The translations under genes and the position numbers were made by a program. 64,000 nucleotides of DNA from NCBI GenBank assembly GCA_963757335.1, contig CAVWRJ010000011.1, forward strand, positions 235,179 through 299,178, read 5' to 3'. Below, in pieces: positions 43,901 through 54,764 of this stretch. Under the pieces are notes generated by a model, which ran no database searches, was not told the DNA's origin, and was given only the letters and a program-made list of their open reading frames with translations. Source of the DNA: DASQPA01 sp963757335 (lineage in GTDB: Bacteria; Acidobacteriota; Thermoanaerobaculia; Multivoradales; UBA5704). Each line of letters opens with the position of its first letter. Position 1 is the stretch's first letter.

Positions 43901-46900
43901 CCGTCACATCCTTCTGACCCGAGAGGCGGGAGAGGAGGAGCTGAAAGGCGGCCAGGAGGGTCATGAACGGGGTCGCCCCGGCCTGGCGGCCGAGAGTCCG
44001 CACCCCCAGGGCCAGCCCGCCAGGGAGATGCAAGGGGCGGCGGTCGCCGCGGAACCGCTGGACACTCGGGCGCGGCCGGTCGGCCGGGAGGTCGAGGAGG
44101 GCGGGCGCGCCGGCCAACCGCTCTCGCCACCAGGCGAGCTGGGCGGCGAGGACGTCCCCCGTCAGCCACTGGCGCTGCCAGACGGCGAAATCCCGAAACT
44201 GGACCGCCAGCGGCGGCAGGTCGGCGGGCGAGCCGAGGAGGGCAGCGCGGTAGAGGGCCGCCACCTCGCGGACGAGCACCCCCATCGACCAGCCGTCGGC
44301 AATGATGTGGTGGAGAGTGAAGAGAACGACGTGCTCCTCCGCCGCGAGCCGCACCAGCACCGCCCGCAGCAGCGGGCCGGCGGCGAGGTCGAACGGCCGC
44401 TCTGCCTCTTCCCGGGCCCGCCGGCGGACCTCGCGGTCTCTCCTCACCTCGTCTAAGGCCTGGAGGTCGACGAGCGGCAGGTCCGGCTCGACCGTGCCGG
44501 GAGGGGCGATGACCTGGACCGGCTGGCCGGTCTGGAGGTCACGCCGGGCGAAGGTGGTGCGCAGGGTCTCGTGCCGCGCCGTGAGCCCGGCCAGGGTGCG
44601 GCAGAGGACGGCCGGTTCCAGACGGCCGCGGAGGAGCAGAGCGGCGGGCATGTTGTAGAGCGGCCCAGGCATCAGCTGGTCGAGGAACCAGAGGCGCTCC
44701 TGGGCGAAGGAGAGCGGAAACTCGGTGCCCCCCGGAAGCGGCAGGAGGGGGGGCGCCGCCGGCCCGCCCTCTGCCGCTCGCTCGGCGCCGACGGCGAGCG
44801 CCATCCGGCTGAGTGTGGAGGCGGCGAACAGGCGCTTGAGCGGCAGCTCGACCCCGAACGCCGTCCGCAGCCGGGAGGCGAGCCGGGTGGCGAGGAGCGA
44901 GTGACCGCCGAGGGTGAAGAAATCGTCCCCCCCGGAGAGCCGCACCGCCGGATCGAGATCCAGAAGATCGGCCCAGAGGCCGGCCAGCACCTCCTCGATC
45001 GGGCCGCGCGGGCCCAGCTCCCCGTCGGACCCCTCCGGCCCTTCCGGCCGCTCCGGCCGCCCCTGCCGCCCCTGAACGCTCGCCGGCAGGGCGTGGCGGT
45101 CGATCTTGCCCGTGGGGGTGAGGGGGAGGGCCGGCAGGGCCACGAACCAGGTGGGCACCAGCGGCTCGGGGAGCCGGGCGCGGAGCCATTCGCCGAGGCC
45201 GGCCGCCACCGCCGCGTCACACTCGAGATAGGCGACCAGGCGGCTGTCCTGGAGCACGACGACGGCGCGGCGCACCGCCTTGTGCTCGCCGAGCGCCGCC
45301 TCGATCTCCCCCAGCTCGACGCGGAACCCCCGCACCTTGACCTGATGATCGATCCGGCCGAGGAATTCGAGCTCGCCTGTCGCCCCATAGCGGACCAGGT
45401 CCCCCGTCCGGTAGAGCCGCTCCCCCCCGCTTCCGCGAAGAGGTCCGGCACGAAGCGCCCGGCGGTCAGCTCCGGCCGGCCGAAGTAGCCGCGCGCCAGG
45501 CCGGCCCCGCCGAGATGGAGCTCCCCCGCCGCCCCGATCGGCACCGGGCGGCCCCGGCGATCCAGCACCTGCGCCCGGGTCGCCGCGAGAGGCCGGCCGA
45601 TCGCCGGCGGCCGCCCTTCTCCCGGCGCGGCCGGCGTGGCCGGTGCCACCCGCGCCCAGGTCGAGTAGGTGGTGTCCTCCGACGGGCCATAGAGGTTGAG
45701 CAGGCGCCCGACGGTCCCGGTGCGGTGAATCGCTTCGGCGAGCGGCCGGGGGAGAGCCTCGCCGGCCAGGTTCACCGTCCGGATCCCCGGAGGCAGCCCC
45801 TCGCGCACCAGCTCGGCCATCGCCGAGGGCACCGTGTTGAGCAGCTGTACCTCGCCGGCCGCCGGCAGAGCGGGCAGGGCGAGGACGTTCTCCGCCAAAA
45901 GGACCCGCCCTCCCCAGGAGAGCGGCACGAAGAGCTCGAAGACCGAGAGGTCGAAGCAGACCGAGGTCGCGAAGAGGACTCCCGAGAGCTCCTCGTCGGT
46001 GAAAGTCTGGCGCGCCCAACGCATCCGGCTGACCGCGCTCCGATGCTCGACGGCGACCGCTTTCGGCATACCGGTCGATCCCGAGGTGTAGATCAGGTAC
46101 GCCAGGTTGCCGGGCCGGACGCCGCTGGTAGCGATCGGCGGCCGGTCCACGGCCCCGTCTATGGCCCAATTCGCAACTAGATTCTCCCCGATCACCTCTC
46201 CCGTCGCCGGATCGAGGCAGACCTGCCGGACGCCGCTGCCGCCGGGGAGGGGGAAACGCTCGCCCAGGCCTTCTTCGGTCAGCAGAACGGAGGCCCCCGA
46301 GTCGGCGAGCATATGGGCCAGCCGCGCGGCGGGATAGGCGGGGTCCAGGGGCACGTAAGCCCCGCCGGCATCGAGCACCGCGAGGAGGGCCACGACCAGC
46401 CCGACGGAGCGGCCGAGGCCGACCCCCACCCGCACTTCCGGCCCCACCCCGAGACCGGCAAGGTGAGCCGCCAGCCGCCTCGCCCGGCGGTCGAGATCCC
46501 CATAGGTCAGGCGCTCCGTCCCGACGACCAGGGCCTCGGCCAGGGGGGTTCGCGCGGCCTGCGCCGAGAAGAGATGATGCAGGCAGGTCCCGGTGTTTTC
46601 CCCGGTGCCCCAGCCGGCCAGGGGATCTCCCGCGCCCCACTCGCGGAGCTGTTGGAGCTCCGCCTCGCCGAGCGAGGCGAGGGCCGAGAGGGGTGCCGCC
46701 GGATCTGCCACCGCACTGGCCAGCAGCCGCTCGAACCCGGCCGCCATGCGGGCGATCGTCGAGCGGTCGAAGAGGTCGCGGTCGTACTCCCAGCAGCCGG
46801 CCAGGCCGGACGGCGTGGGGGTGAGGAGGAGAGTGAGGTCGAGCCGGGCCGCGCCGACCGGGAGATCGAGCTGTTCGACGGTCAACCCCGGCAGCCGGAA

Positions 46901-49900
46901 CGGCTCGGCCGGCGTGTTCTCCAGGACCAGCAGGACCTGGAACAGGGGCGCATGGGCCAGGCTCCGCTCCGGCTGGAGCGCCTCGACGAGCTTCTCGAAC
47001 GGCAGGTCCTGATGGGCATAGGCGGCGAGGGTCGTCCGCCGCACCTGGGCGAGCAGAGCGGCGAAGGATGGGTCGCCCGAAAGATCCACCCGCAAAGCCA
47101 GGGTGTTGACGAAAAAGCCGATCAACCCTTCGAGCTCTCGGTGGGTACGGTTGGCGATGGGGGCACCGAGGACCAGGTCCTCCTCGCTCGACAGGCGCGC
47201 CAGGAGCGCCGCCAAAACGGCGAGGAGGAGCATGAACAGGGTCGCCCCGCGCTGCCGGCCGAGCTTCAGGCCGGCCGCCACGAGATCCGCGGGGAGCCGA
47301 AAATCGAGCTGGCCGCCGCGGAAGCGCTGCACCGCCGGCCGCGGTCGATCGGTGGGCAGGTCGAGAAAGGTGGGCGCTCCGGCCAGCAGCTCTCGTCCCC
47401 AGGCGATCGCCTCCTCCAGGACCTCCCCGGCGAGCCACCGCCGCTGCCAGACGGCGAAGTCGGCGTACTGCACGGCGAGGGTGGGAAGGACCGGCGCCGT
47501 GCCGGCCGAGAGCGCCCGGTAGCACTCCGACAGCTCGCGCACGAAGACCCCGATCGACCAGCCGTCGGAGGCGATGTGGTGCATGGAGAGAAGCAGCAGG
47601 TGCTCGTCGGCGGCGAGAGCGAGGAGCGCGGCGCGGAGGACCGGCCCGGCAGCAAGGTCGAACGGCCGCCGGGCCTCGGCAGCAGCCAGGCGCCGCACCT
47701 CCCCGGCCCGCTCCGGCGCGGGCAGCGAGTCCAGATCGACCCGCGGCAGCGCCATCTCGGGCCCCGGACCGACGACCTGGACCGCCCCGCCGCCATCCAC
47801 CGCAGCGAAGGTCGTGCGGAGCGCCTCATGGCGATCGACGAGGATCTCCAGGCTGGCGGCCAGAGCCGCCCGATCGAGCCGGCCGGTCAGCCGCAGCGCT
47901 CCCGGCAGGTGGTAGGCGGCGTTGCCCGGTTCGAGCTGGTTGAGGAACCACAGCCGCTCCTGAGCGAAGGAGAGCGGCAGCGGGCCATGCCGCGGCACCG
48001 GCACGATCGGCGGCAGGGTCGAGGCAGCGGCTGCCGCACCCGTCCCGAGGGCGGCGGCCAGCCCCGCGACCGTCGGGTGCTCGAAGAGGGTTCGCAGCGG
48101 AATCTCGAGCCCCAGCGAGTCGCGGAGCCGGGAGGTCAGCTGCGCCGCCAGCAGCGAGTGCCCCCCGAGGTCGAAGAAGCTCTGGTCGATCCCCACCGCC
48201 GCAACCCCGAGAAGCTCCGCCCAGACTCCCCCCAGAAGCTCCTCCAGCGGAGTCCGCGGCGGCATCGCTATCGCCGATATCGCCGATATTGCCGATATCG
48301 CCGATATCGCCGATATCGCCGAAACCGCCGTCGCTTCCCCGCCATCGCCCCCCTCGGCAGCCAGCCGCTCCAGGGCTCTCCGATCCACCTTCCCGTTCGG
48401 GGTCAGGGGGAGCGCCGGCAGCCAGACGAACGCCGACGGCACCATGAAGAGCGGCAGCTTCTCCTTGAGGTAGGACCGCACCTCCGCCGTGCAAGCCTCC
48501 CGCCGGGCCACTAGGAACGCCGCCAGCCGTTTGCCCCCGGCGGCATCCGACAGCGCCAGCACCACCCCCTCCCGGATCTCCGGATGCCCGGCAAGCAGGG
48601 TCTCGATCTCCCCCAGCTCCAGCCGCTGGCCCCGCACCTTGACCTGATAGTCCACCCGGCCCAGGAACTCCAGGCTGCCGTCTGGCTGCGCTCGCACCAG
48701 GTCCCCGGTCCGGTACAGCCGGCCGCCGGGAGCGCCGCCGAACGGGTCGGGAACGAAACGATCCGCCGTCAGCTCCGGACGACCGAGGTAGCCCCGCGAC
48801 ACGCTCGCCCCCCCTGCGTAGAGCTCGCCCACCGTCCCCAACGGCACCGGCCGGGCCCAGCGGTCCAGCAGGTAGACCTCTACCCCGGCGATCGGACGAC
48901 CGATCGACGGCACACCCACCCCGCTGCCCTCCACCACCCCCCAGGTGATCACCGCCGTGTTCTCCGTCGGACCGTAGAGGTTGATCAGCCGGAAACCCGC
49001 CCCGGGCTCTGGCCGCCGCCGCAGCTTGTCCCCGCCGGTGAACACCCAGCGCAGCGAAAGCCGCGCCGACAACTCCGAGGACGCGGCCGACAGCACCGCC
49101 AGCAACCCCTCCAGGACCGGCGTCGGCAGGAAGGCGAGAGCGATCGCCTCCTCCGCCAGCCAACGCGACAGCCGCGACGGCGAGAGCACCACCTCCGGCT
49201 CCGGGATGCGGACGCTCGCCCCCGAGGTCAACACCGGCCACAGCTCCACCAGGGTGGCGTCGAACGCCGGACCGGAGAGGTGCGACCCGCGGTCCGCTGC
49301 CGTCGGCGCGAGCACCGCGGTCAGCCAGGTGATCAGGTTGGCCAGGCCGCCGTGATGCAGCATCGAGCCCTTCGGCCTCCCCGTCGAGCCCGAGGTATAG
49401 ATGACGTAGGCCCGATCGCTCGCCGCCAGATCCAGAGCGGGAGACTTAGCAGGGCCCCGGCCCAGCAGCCCCGGATCGTCCAGGCAGAGCACCGTGGCTC
49501 CTCCCGCGAGCTCCGGCAGCCGGCGGGCCAGCCGTTCGACCGTCAGGAGGACCCGGACCCCGGCATCTTCGAGAGTGAAGGTGAGGCGATCGGTCGGATA
49601 GGCCGGATCGAGCGGCACGAACGCCCCGCCCGACTTGAGCACCGCCAACAGGCAGATCACGCTCGAAAGCGAACGCTCCAGGCACACCCCCACCCGCTCC
49701 TCGGGCCCCACCCCCAGCCCGCGCAGCCGCCAGGCGAGCCGGTTGGCCCGGGCGTCGAGCTCGCCGTAGCTCAGCCACTCCCCGCCCTGCACCGCCGCCA
49801 CCGCAGCCGGGGCGCGCCGGGCCTGCTCCGCGAACCGCTCGTGGACCCAGCCGCCGTGGGCCGCCCCCAGACCGGTGTCGTTCCACTCCCGGAGGAGCTG

Positions 49901-52900
49901 CTGGCCCTCCACCGCCGAGAGCCACGGCAATTCGGACAACCGGCGCTCCGAGGTCTCCCCGCGCTCCGCCATGGCGGCGAGCAGCCGCTCGAAGCCACGG
50001 ACCAGGCGCTCCGCCGTCGTGGGCTCGAAGAGATCGACGTTGTAGACCCAGCGGCCGGCGAGCCCAGCGGCGGTCGCCGCGATCTCCAGCATCCCCTCGT
50101 ACGGCGCCGTCCACCGCTCCGGCGCCAGGGGCCGCAGCTCGATCCCCGGCAGCCGCAGATCGACGAACACATCGTCTTCCAGGGTCATGGTCACCTGGAA
50201 CAACGGCGTGTGGCTGAAACTGCGCTCCGGCTCGACCTCCGCCACCAGCCGCTCGAACGGCAGGTCCTGGTGGGCGTGCCCTTCGAGCACCGTCTCCCGA
50301 ACCTGGTGGAGCAGCTCGGAGAGGCGGAGGTCCCCCGCCACCCGGGCCCGCAGGACCAGGGTATTGGCGAAAAATCCGATCAGGCTTTCGGTTTCGCGGC
50401 GGCCGCGACCGGCGACGGCCGTGCCGATGCCGAAGTCCTCCTGCCCGGCGATCCTCGCCAGGAGCGCCGCGAAGGCCGCGAGCAGGGTCATGAACAGGGT
50501 CACCCCTCTGCGGCGGCCCCTCTGCTGAAGCTCGCCCAGGAGGTCCGGCGACAGGCCCACCGGGCACACCGCGCTACGGTCGCGGAGCACCGCCGGCCGT
50601 GGCCGGTCGGTCGGCAGCTCCAGCCTCCCCGGCATCCCCGCCAGCTGGCGCCGCCAGTACTGGAGCTGAGGTTCGAGCACATCCCCCGTCAAGTAGCGGC
50701 GTTGCCAGAAAGCGTAGTCGGCGTACTGGATCGCCAACTCGGGGAGCGGTGAGCCCAGGCCGGAGCTCAGCGCACCGTAAAGCGCGCTCAACTCGCGGAC
50801 CAGGACTCCCGTCGACCAGCCGTCGGCGACGATGTGATGCAGGGTCACCAGGAGGACCTGCTCCTCCGGCTCCAGGCGCAGCAGGGTGAGCCGCAGCAGC
50901 GGCCCGCGCTCCAGGTCGAAGGGTCGCCGCGCCTCCGCTCCGGTCTGGCGCCGTGCCTCCGCCTCCCGGCGCGCCGCGGGAAGGCCATCGAGATCCACCA
51001 CCGGTAAGGTCACCCGGCCAGGAGGCCAGCCAGGAGAATGGACGCGCTGCGCCGGCGCTCCGTCCACCCCCTCGAAGGTCGTGCGCAGGATCTCGTGACG
51101 GCGGACGATCTCCCCCACCGCCGCCGCGAGAAGATCCGCCTGGAGGCGCCCCTTCAGGCGCAACGCACCCGGCAGGTTGTAGAGCGTCCCCCCGGGCTCC
51201 CAGCGGTCGATGAACCACAGCCGCTCCTGAGAGAAGGAGAGCGGCAGCGGGCCGCGCCGGGGCACCGGCACGATCGGCGGCAGGGTCGAGGCAGCGGCTG
51301 CCGCACCCGTCCCGAGGGCAGCGGCGAGCCCAGCGACCGTCGGGTGCTCGAACAGGGTGCGGAGCGAAATTTCGAGCCCCAGCGACTCGCGGAGACGGGA
51401 GGTCAGCTGCGCCGCCAGCAGCGAGTGCCCCCCGAGGTCGAAGAAGCTCTGGTCGGTGCCCACCGCCGTGACCCCGAGAAGCTCCGCCCAGACTCCCGCC
51501 AGAAGCTCCTCCAACGGGCTCCGCCCCATCGCCGATATCGCCGATTTGGCCGATATGGCCGATGTCGCCAAAACCGCCGCTTCCCCGCCATCGCCCCCTT
51601 CGGCCGCCAGCCGCTCCAGAGCTCTCCGATCCACCTTCCCGTTCGGGGTCAGGGGGAGCGCCGGCAGCCAGACGAACGCCGACGGCACCATGAAGAGGGG
51701 CAGCTTCTCCTTGAGATAGGACCGCACCTCCTCCGTGCACGCCTCCCGCCGGGCCACCAGGAAGGCGGCCAGCCGTTTGCCTCCGGCGGCGTCGGCCAGG
51801 GCCAGCACCACCCCCTCCCGGATCTCCGGATGCCCGGCAAGCAGGGTCTCGATCTCCCCCAGCTCCAGCCGCTGACCCCGCACCTTGACCTGATAGTCCA
51901 CCCGACCCAGGAACTCCAGGTCGCCGTCCGGCTGCGTCCGCGCCAGGTCTCCGGTCCGGTACAGCCGGCCGCCGGGAGCGCCGCCGAACGGATCGGGCAC
52001 GAAGCGCTCCGCCGTCAGCTCCGGACGACCGAGGTAGCCCCGCGACACGCTCGCCCCCCCGGCGTAGAGCTCGCCCACCGTCCCCGCCGGCACCGGCTGG
52101 GCCCAGCGGTCCAGCAGGTAGACCTCTACCCCGGCGATCGGACGACCGATCGACGGCGCACCCACCCCGGCGCCCTCCACCACACCCCAGGTGATCACCG
52201 CCGTGTTCTCGGTCGGACCGTAGAGGTTGATCAGCCGGAAACCCGCCCTAGGCTCCGGCCGCCGCCGCAGCTTGTCTCCGCCGGTGAACACCCAGCGCAG
52301 CGAAAGCTCCGCCGGAAGCGGTGTCGCCAGCAACCCCTCCAGAACCGGCGTCGGCAGGAAGGCGAGAGCGATCGCCTCTTCCGCCAGCCAACTCGACAGC
52401 CGCGACGGCGAGAGCACCACCTCCGGCTCCGGAATGCGGACGCTCGCCCCCGAGGTCAACACCGGCCACAGCTCCACCAGGGTGGCGTCGAACGCCGGAC
52501 CGGAGAGGTGCGACCCGCGGTCCGCTGCCGTCGGTGCGAGCACCGCGGTCAGCCAGGTGATCAGGTTGGCCAGGCCGCCGTGATGCAGCATCGAGCCCTT
52601 CGGTCTCCCCGTCGAGCCCGAGGTATAGATGACGTAGGCCCGATCGCTCGCCGCCAGCTCCAGAGCGGGGGCCGCCGCACGGCCCCGGCCCAGCAGCCCC
52701 GGATCGTCCAGGCAGAGCACCGTGGCTCCCCTCGCGAGCTCCGGCAGTCGGCGGGCCAGCCGTTCGACCGTCAGGAGCACCCGGACGCCGGCATCTTCGA
52801 GAGTGAAGGCCAACCGTTCGGTGGGATAGGCCGGATCGAGCGGCACAGAGGCCCCGCCCGACTTGAGCACCGCCAACAGGCCGATCACGCTCGAAAGCGA

Positions 52901-54601
52901 ACGCTCCAGGCACACCCCCACCCGCTCCTCGGGCCCCACCCCCAGCCGGCGCAGCCGCCAGGCGAGCCGGTTGGCCCGGGCGTCGAGCTCGCCGTAGCTC
53001 AGCCACTCCCCGCCCTGCACCACCGCCACCGCAGCCGGGGCGCGCCGGGCCTGCTCCGCGAACCGCTCGTGGACCCAACGACCCTCGGCCGCGCCCGGAC
53101 CCGTGTCGTTCCACTCCCGGAGGAGCTGCTGGCTCTCTCCCGCGGAGAGCAGCCCGAGGTCGGCCAGGGGGCGGTCGGGGTACCGCACCGCCGCCCGGAC
53201 GAGGGCGGTGAGGTGGCCGATCATCCGGGCCGCGGTGGTGCCGTCGAAGAGATCGGCGTTGTACTGGAGAGAAAGGGTGAGGCCCTCGCCGGCCGCCGCG
53301 GGTTCCGCCGCCACCAGCGCCAGCTCGAAGGGCGCGCGCTCCTCCCCGAGAGGCAGCGGGGAGAGCTCGAAGCCGCCCAAATCCACCCGCGCTTCCGGCC
53401 AGCCGAGGGCGAATTCGGCGAGCGCCCGGTCTTCTCGCCGCCCGGCCTTCTGCAGGGCGAAGGCGGCCTGGAAGACCGGCGAGCGGGCGGGGTCGCGCAC
53501 CGGCTGCAGCCGCTCGGCGAGCCAGGGGAAGGGCAGCTCCTGGTGGGCCAGGGCGGCGCTCACCCGCGGGCCGGTCGCCGCCAGCAGCTGGGCGAAGGAC
53601 ATCTCCCCGCCCACCTCCCCGCGGAGGACCACCGGATTGACGAAGTACCCCACGACACCGGCCCAGCGGGACGAACCCCGGCCGGCGGTCGGGGAGCCGA
53701 CGAGCAGGTCCCGTTGCCCGCTATGGCGGTGGAGGACGGCCTGGAAGACCGCGATCAGGGTGGTGAACAGGCTGGCACCATGGCGGCGCCCCAGCGACCG
53801 CAGGCCCCCGCTGTCGCGAGCCTCCAACCGCGCGCTCCGTGAGCCGCCGGCGTAGGTCTGGACGGGAGGCCGCCGGCGATCCGTCGGCAGGTCGAGGACC
53901 GGCAAGGGGGGGGCGAGCGCCTGGCGCCAGTAGTCCCAGAGCGCCTCCCCCCGGGGCCCGGCCAGCACCTCGGCCTGGTGGCGGACGTACTCCCGGTAGT
54001 CCGCCGGGGGAGGGCCGAGATCGAGCGCTCCACCGCGCGACTCCTGCCGGTAGAGCGCCGCAAGCTCGCGGGCGATGACGGCGAGGGACCAGAAGTCCGC
54101 CACGATGTGGTGGATCGCGAGGAGGAAGGCGACGGAGCGAGAGCCGGTGGCCGGAGCGCGCGAGAAGAGCCGCACTCGGAGGAGCGGCCCGTGGGCGAGG
54201 TCGAAAGGGCGGTACGCCTCGGCGAGGAGGCGCTGGCGAAACGCCGGGTCGCCCTCGTCCGCGACCTCCACCCGGCGAAAATCGAGAGCGACCTCTTCGT
54301 CTTCGTCGATGACGAGCACCGGCTCGCCCGCCCGTTCGGGGAAACGCGCGCGGAGGAGCGGATGACGGCGGACGAGGGCCGCCAGGGCCCGCCTTAAAGC
54401 GTCCTCCTGAGGGGGGTCGGGCTCGCCGCGCACCCAACCCGCGACGACGATGTTGTAGGCCGCACCCTTAGGTGCCAGGCGCTCCAGAAACCAGAGCGCC
54501 CGCTGGCCGGGGGAGGGCCCTGAGCCGGTGACGGCCGCCTCAGAAATAAGGCCGCCGGCAACCTGAGGGTCGACCGCCAGCGGAAGGGGAATCGAGGTCA
54601 T
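34910..54601 (-). CDS. Six-module non-ribosomal peptide synthetase, (C-A-PCP)x6, three frameshifts, no thioesterase
   Basis: One gene of about 6,560 codons, start MTSIPLPLAVDPQ. Modules by plus coordinate (A domains): M1 53060-51600, M2 49830-48340, M3 46560-45080, M4 43320-41820, M5 40090-38560, M6 36800-35270, each with upstream C and downstream PCP (LGGHSLLA). C2-C6 have HHxxxDG; C1 has HHIVADF, compatible with a special acyl-accepting starter C. Hand-read ten-residue codes: M1 and M2 DAVFFGLAVK (aliphatic?), M3 DLFNNALTYK (Ala), M4 DVFSTGRISK (unknown), M5 DVQFMAHAVK (near Pro), M6 DVFWLGGTFK (near Val). No epimerase, methyltransferase, thioesterase or reductase domain. Frameshifts: a G7 run at 45422-45428, near 38490, and between 36315 and 36385. 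Confidence 0.93.
36395..36491 (-). repeat. Structured palindromic repeat, copy A, inside NRPS module 6
   Basis: Outer arms of 20 bp (36395-36414 and 36472-36491) are inverted repeats with 19 of 20 matches. The core contains a further stem CGGGC/GCCCG and a tight hairpin GCGC-GAA-GCGC. The core sequence recurs at 58956-59040. In the NRPS it is read in frame as about 30 extra residues before the YTSGSTG motif. Confidence 0.75.
39285..39314. repeat. 9-bp tandem tract in NRPS (M5 A domain)
   Basis: CCGCCGTCT-type 9-mers repeat about three times and encode an Ala-Glu-Thr tract within a loop of the module 5 A domain. Confidence 0.6.
39673..39712. repeat. 9-bp tandem tract in NRPS (M5 A domain, loop before YTSGSTG)
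   Basis: Three to four copies of a GGCGATACC-like 9-mer encode Ala-Gly-Ile repeats just upstream of the P-loop-like motif. Confidence 0.65.
42888..42916. repeat. 9-bp tandem tract in NRPS (M4 A domain, loop before YTSGSTG)
   Basis: Copies of a GATATTGGC/GGAGATATT-like 9-mer encode Ile-Ser-Pro repeats in the same loop as in modules 5 and 6. Confidence 0.6.
48262..48331. repeat. 9-bp tandem tract in NRPS linker (M2 A-PCP)
   Basis: About seven copies of GCCGATATC or variants encode an Ile-Ser-Ala tract in the linker between the module 2 A domain and its PCP. Confidence 0.8.
51528..51572. repeat. 9-bp tandem tract in NRPS linker (M1 A-PCP)
   Basis: About five copies of GCCGATATC-like 9-mers (GCCGATTTG, GCCGATATG, GCCGATGTC) at the position equivalent to the module 2 tract but with a different copy number. 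Confidence 0.75.
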
Positions 54602-54764
54602 GAAGGTCTCAGCAGCAGTCTCTTGTCCATAGTCGAGCGGCAATGTTAGACTGCCGCCGCCTATAAGGAAACCGGTCATCGTTAAGAAGAGCAACAGCAC
54701 CGGCCGCAGTAGCTCTCGCCGTTCAGCTCAAGGACAGGAAACGGCGCCGGACGGGGAGAAACCC
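54602..54764. promoter_or_regulatory. Divergent intergenic region between NRPS and KS operon
   Basis: This 163-bp stretch must hold promoters for both the NRPS (minus) and the KS operon (plus). On the minus strand TTTCCT and TAACAT are 17 bases apart, a weak sigma-70-like pair. GGGGAGAA before the KS start is its ribosome-binding site. Confidence 0.35.
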
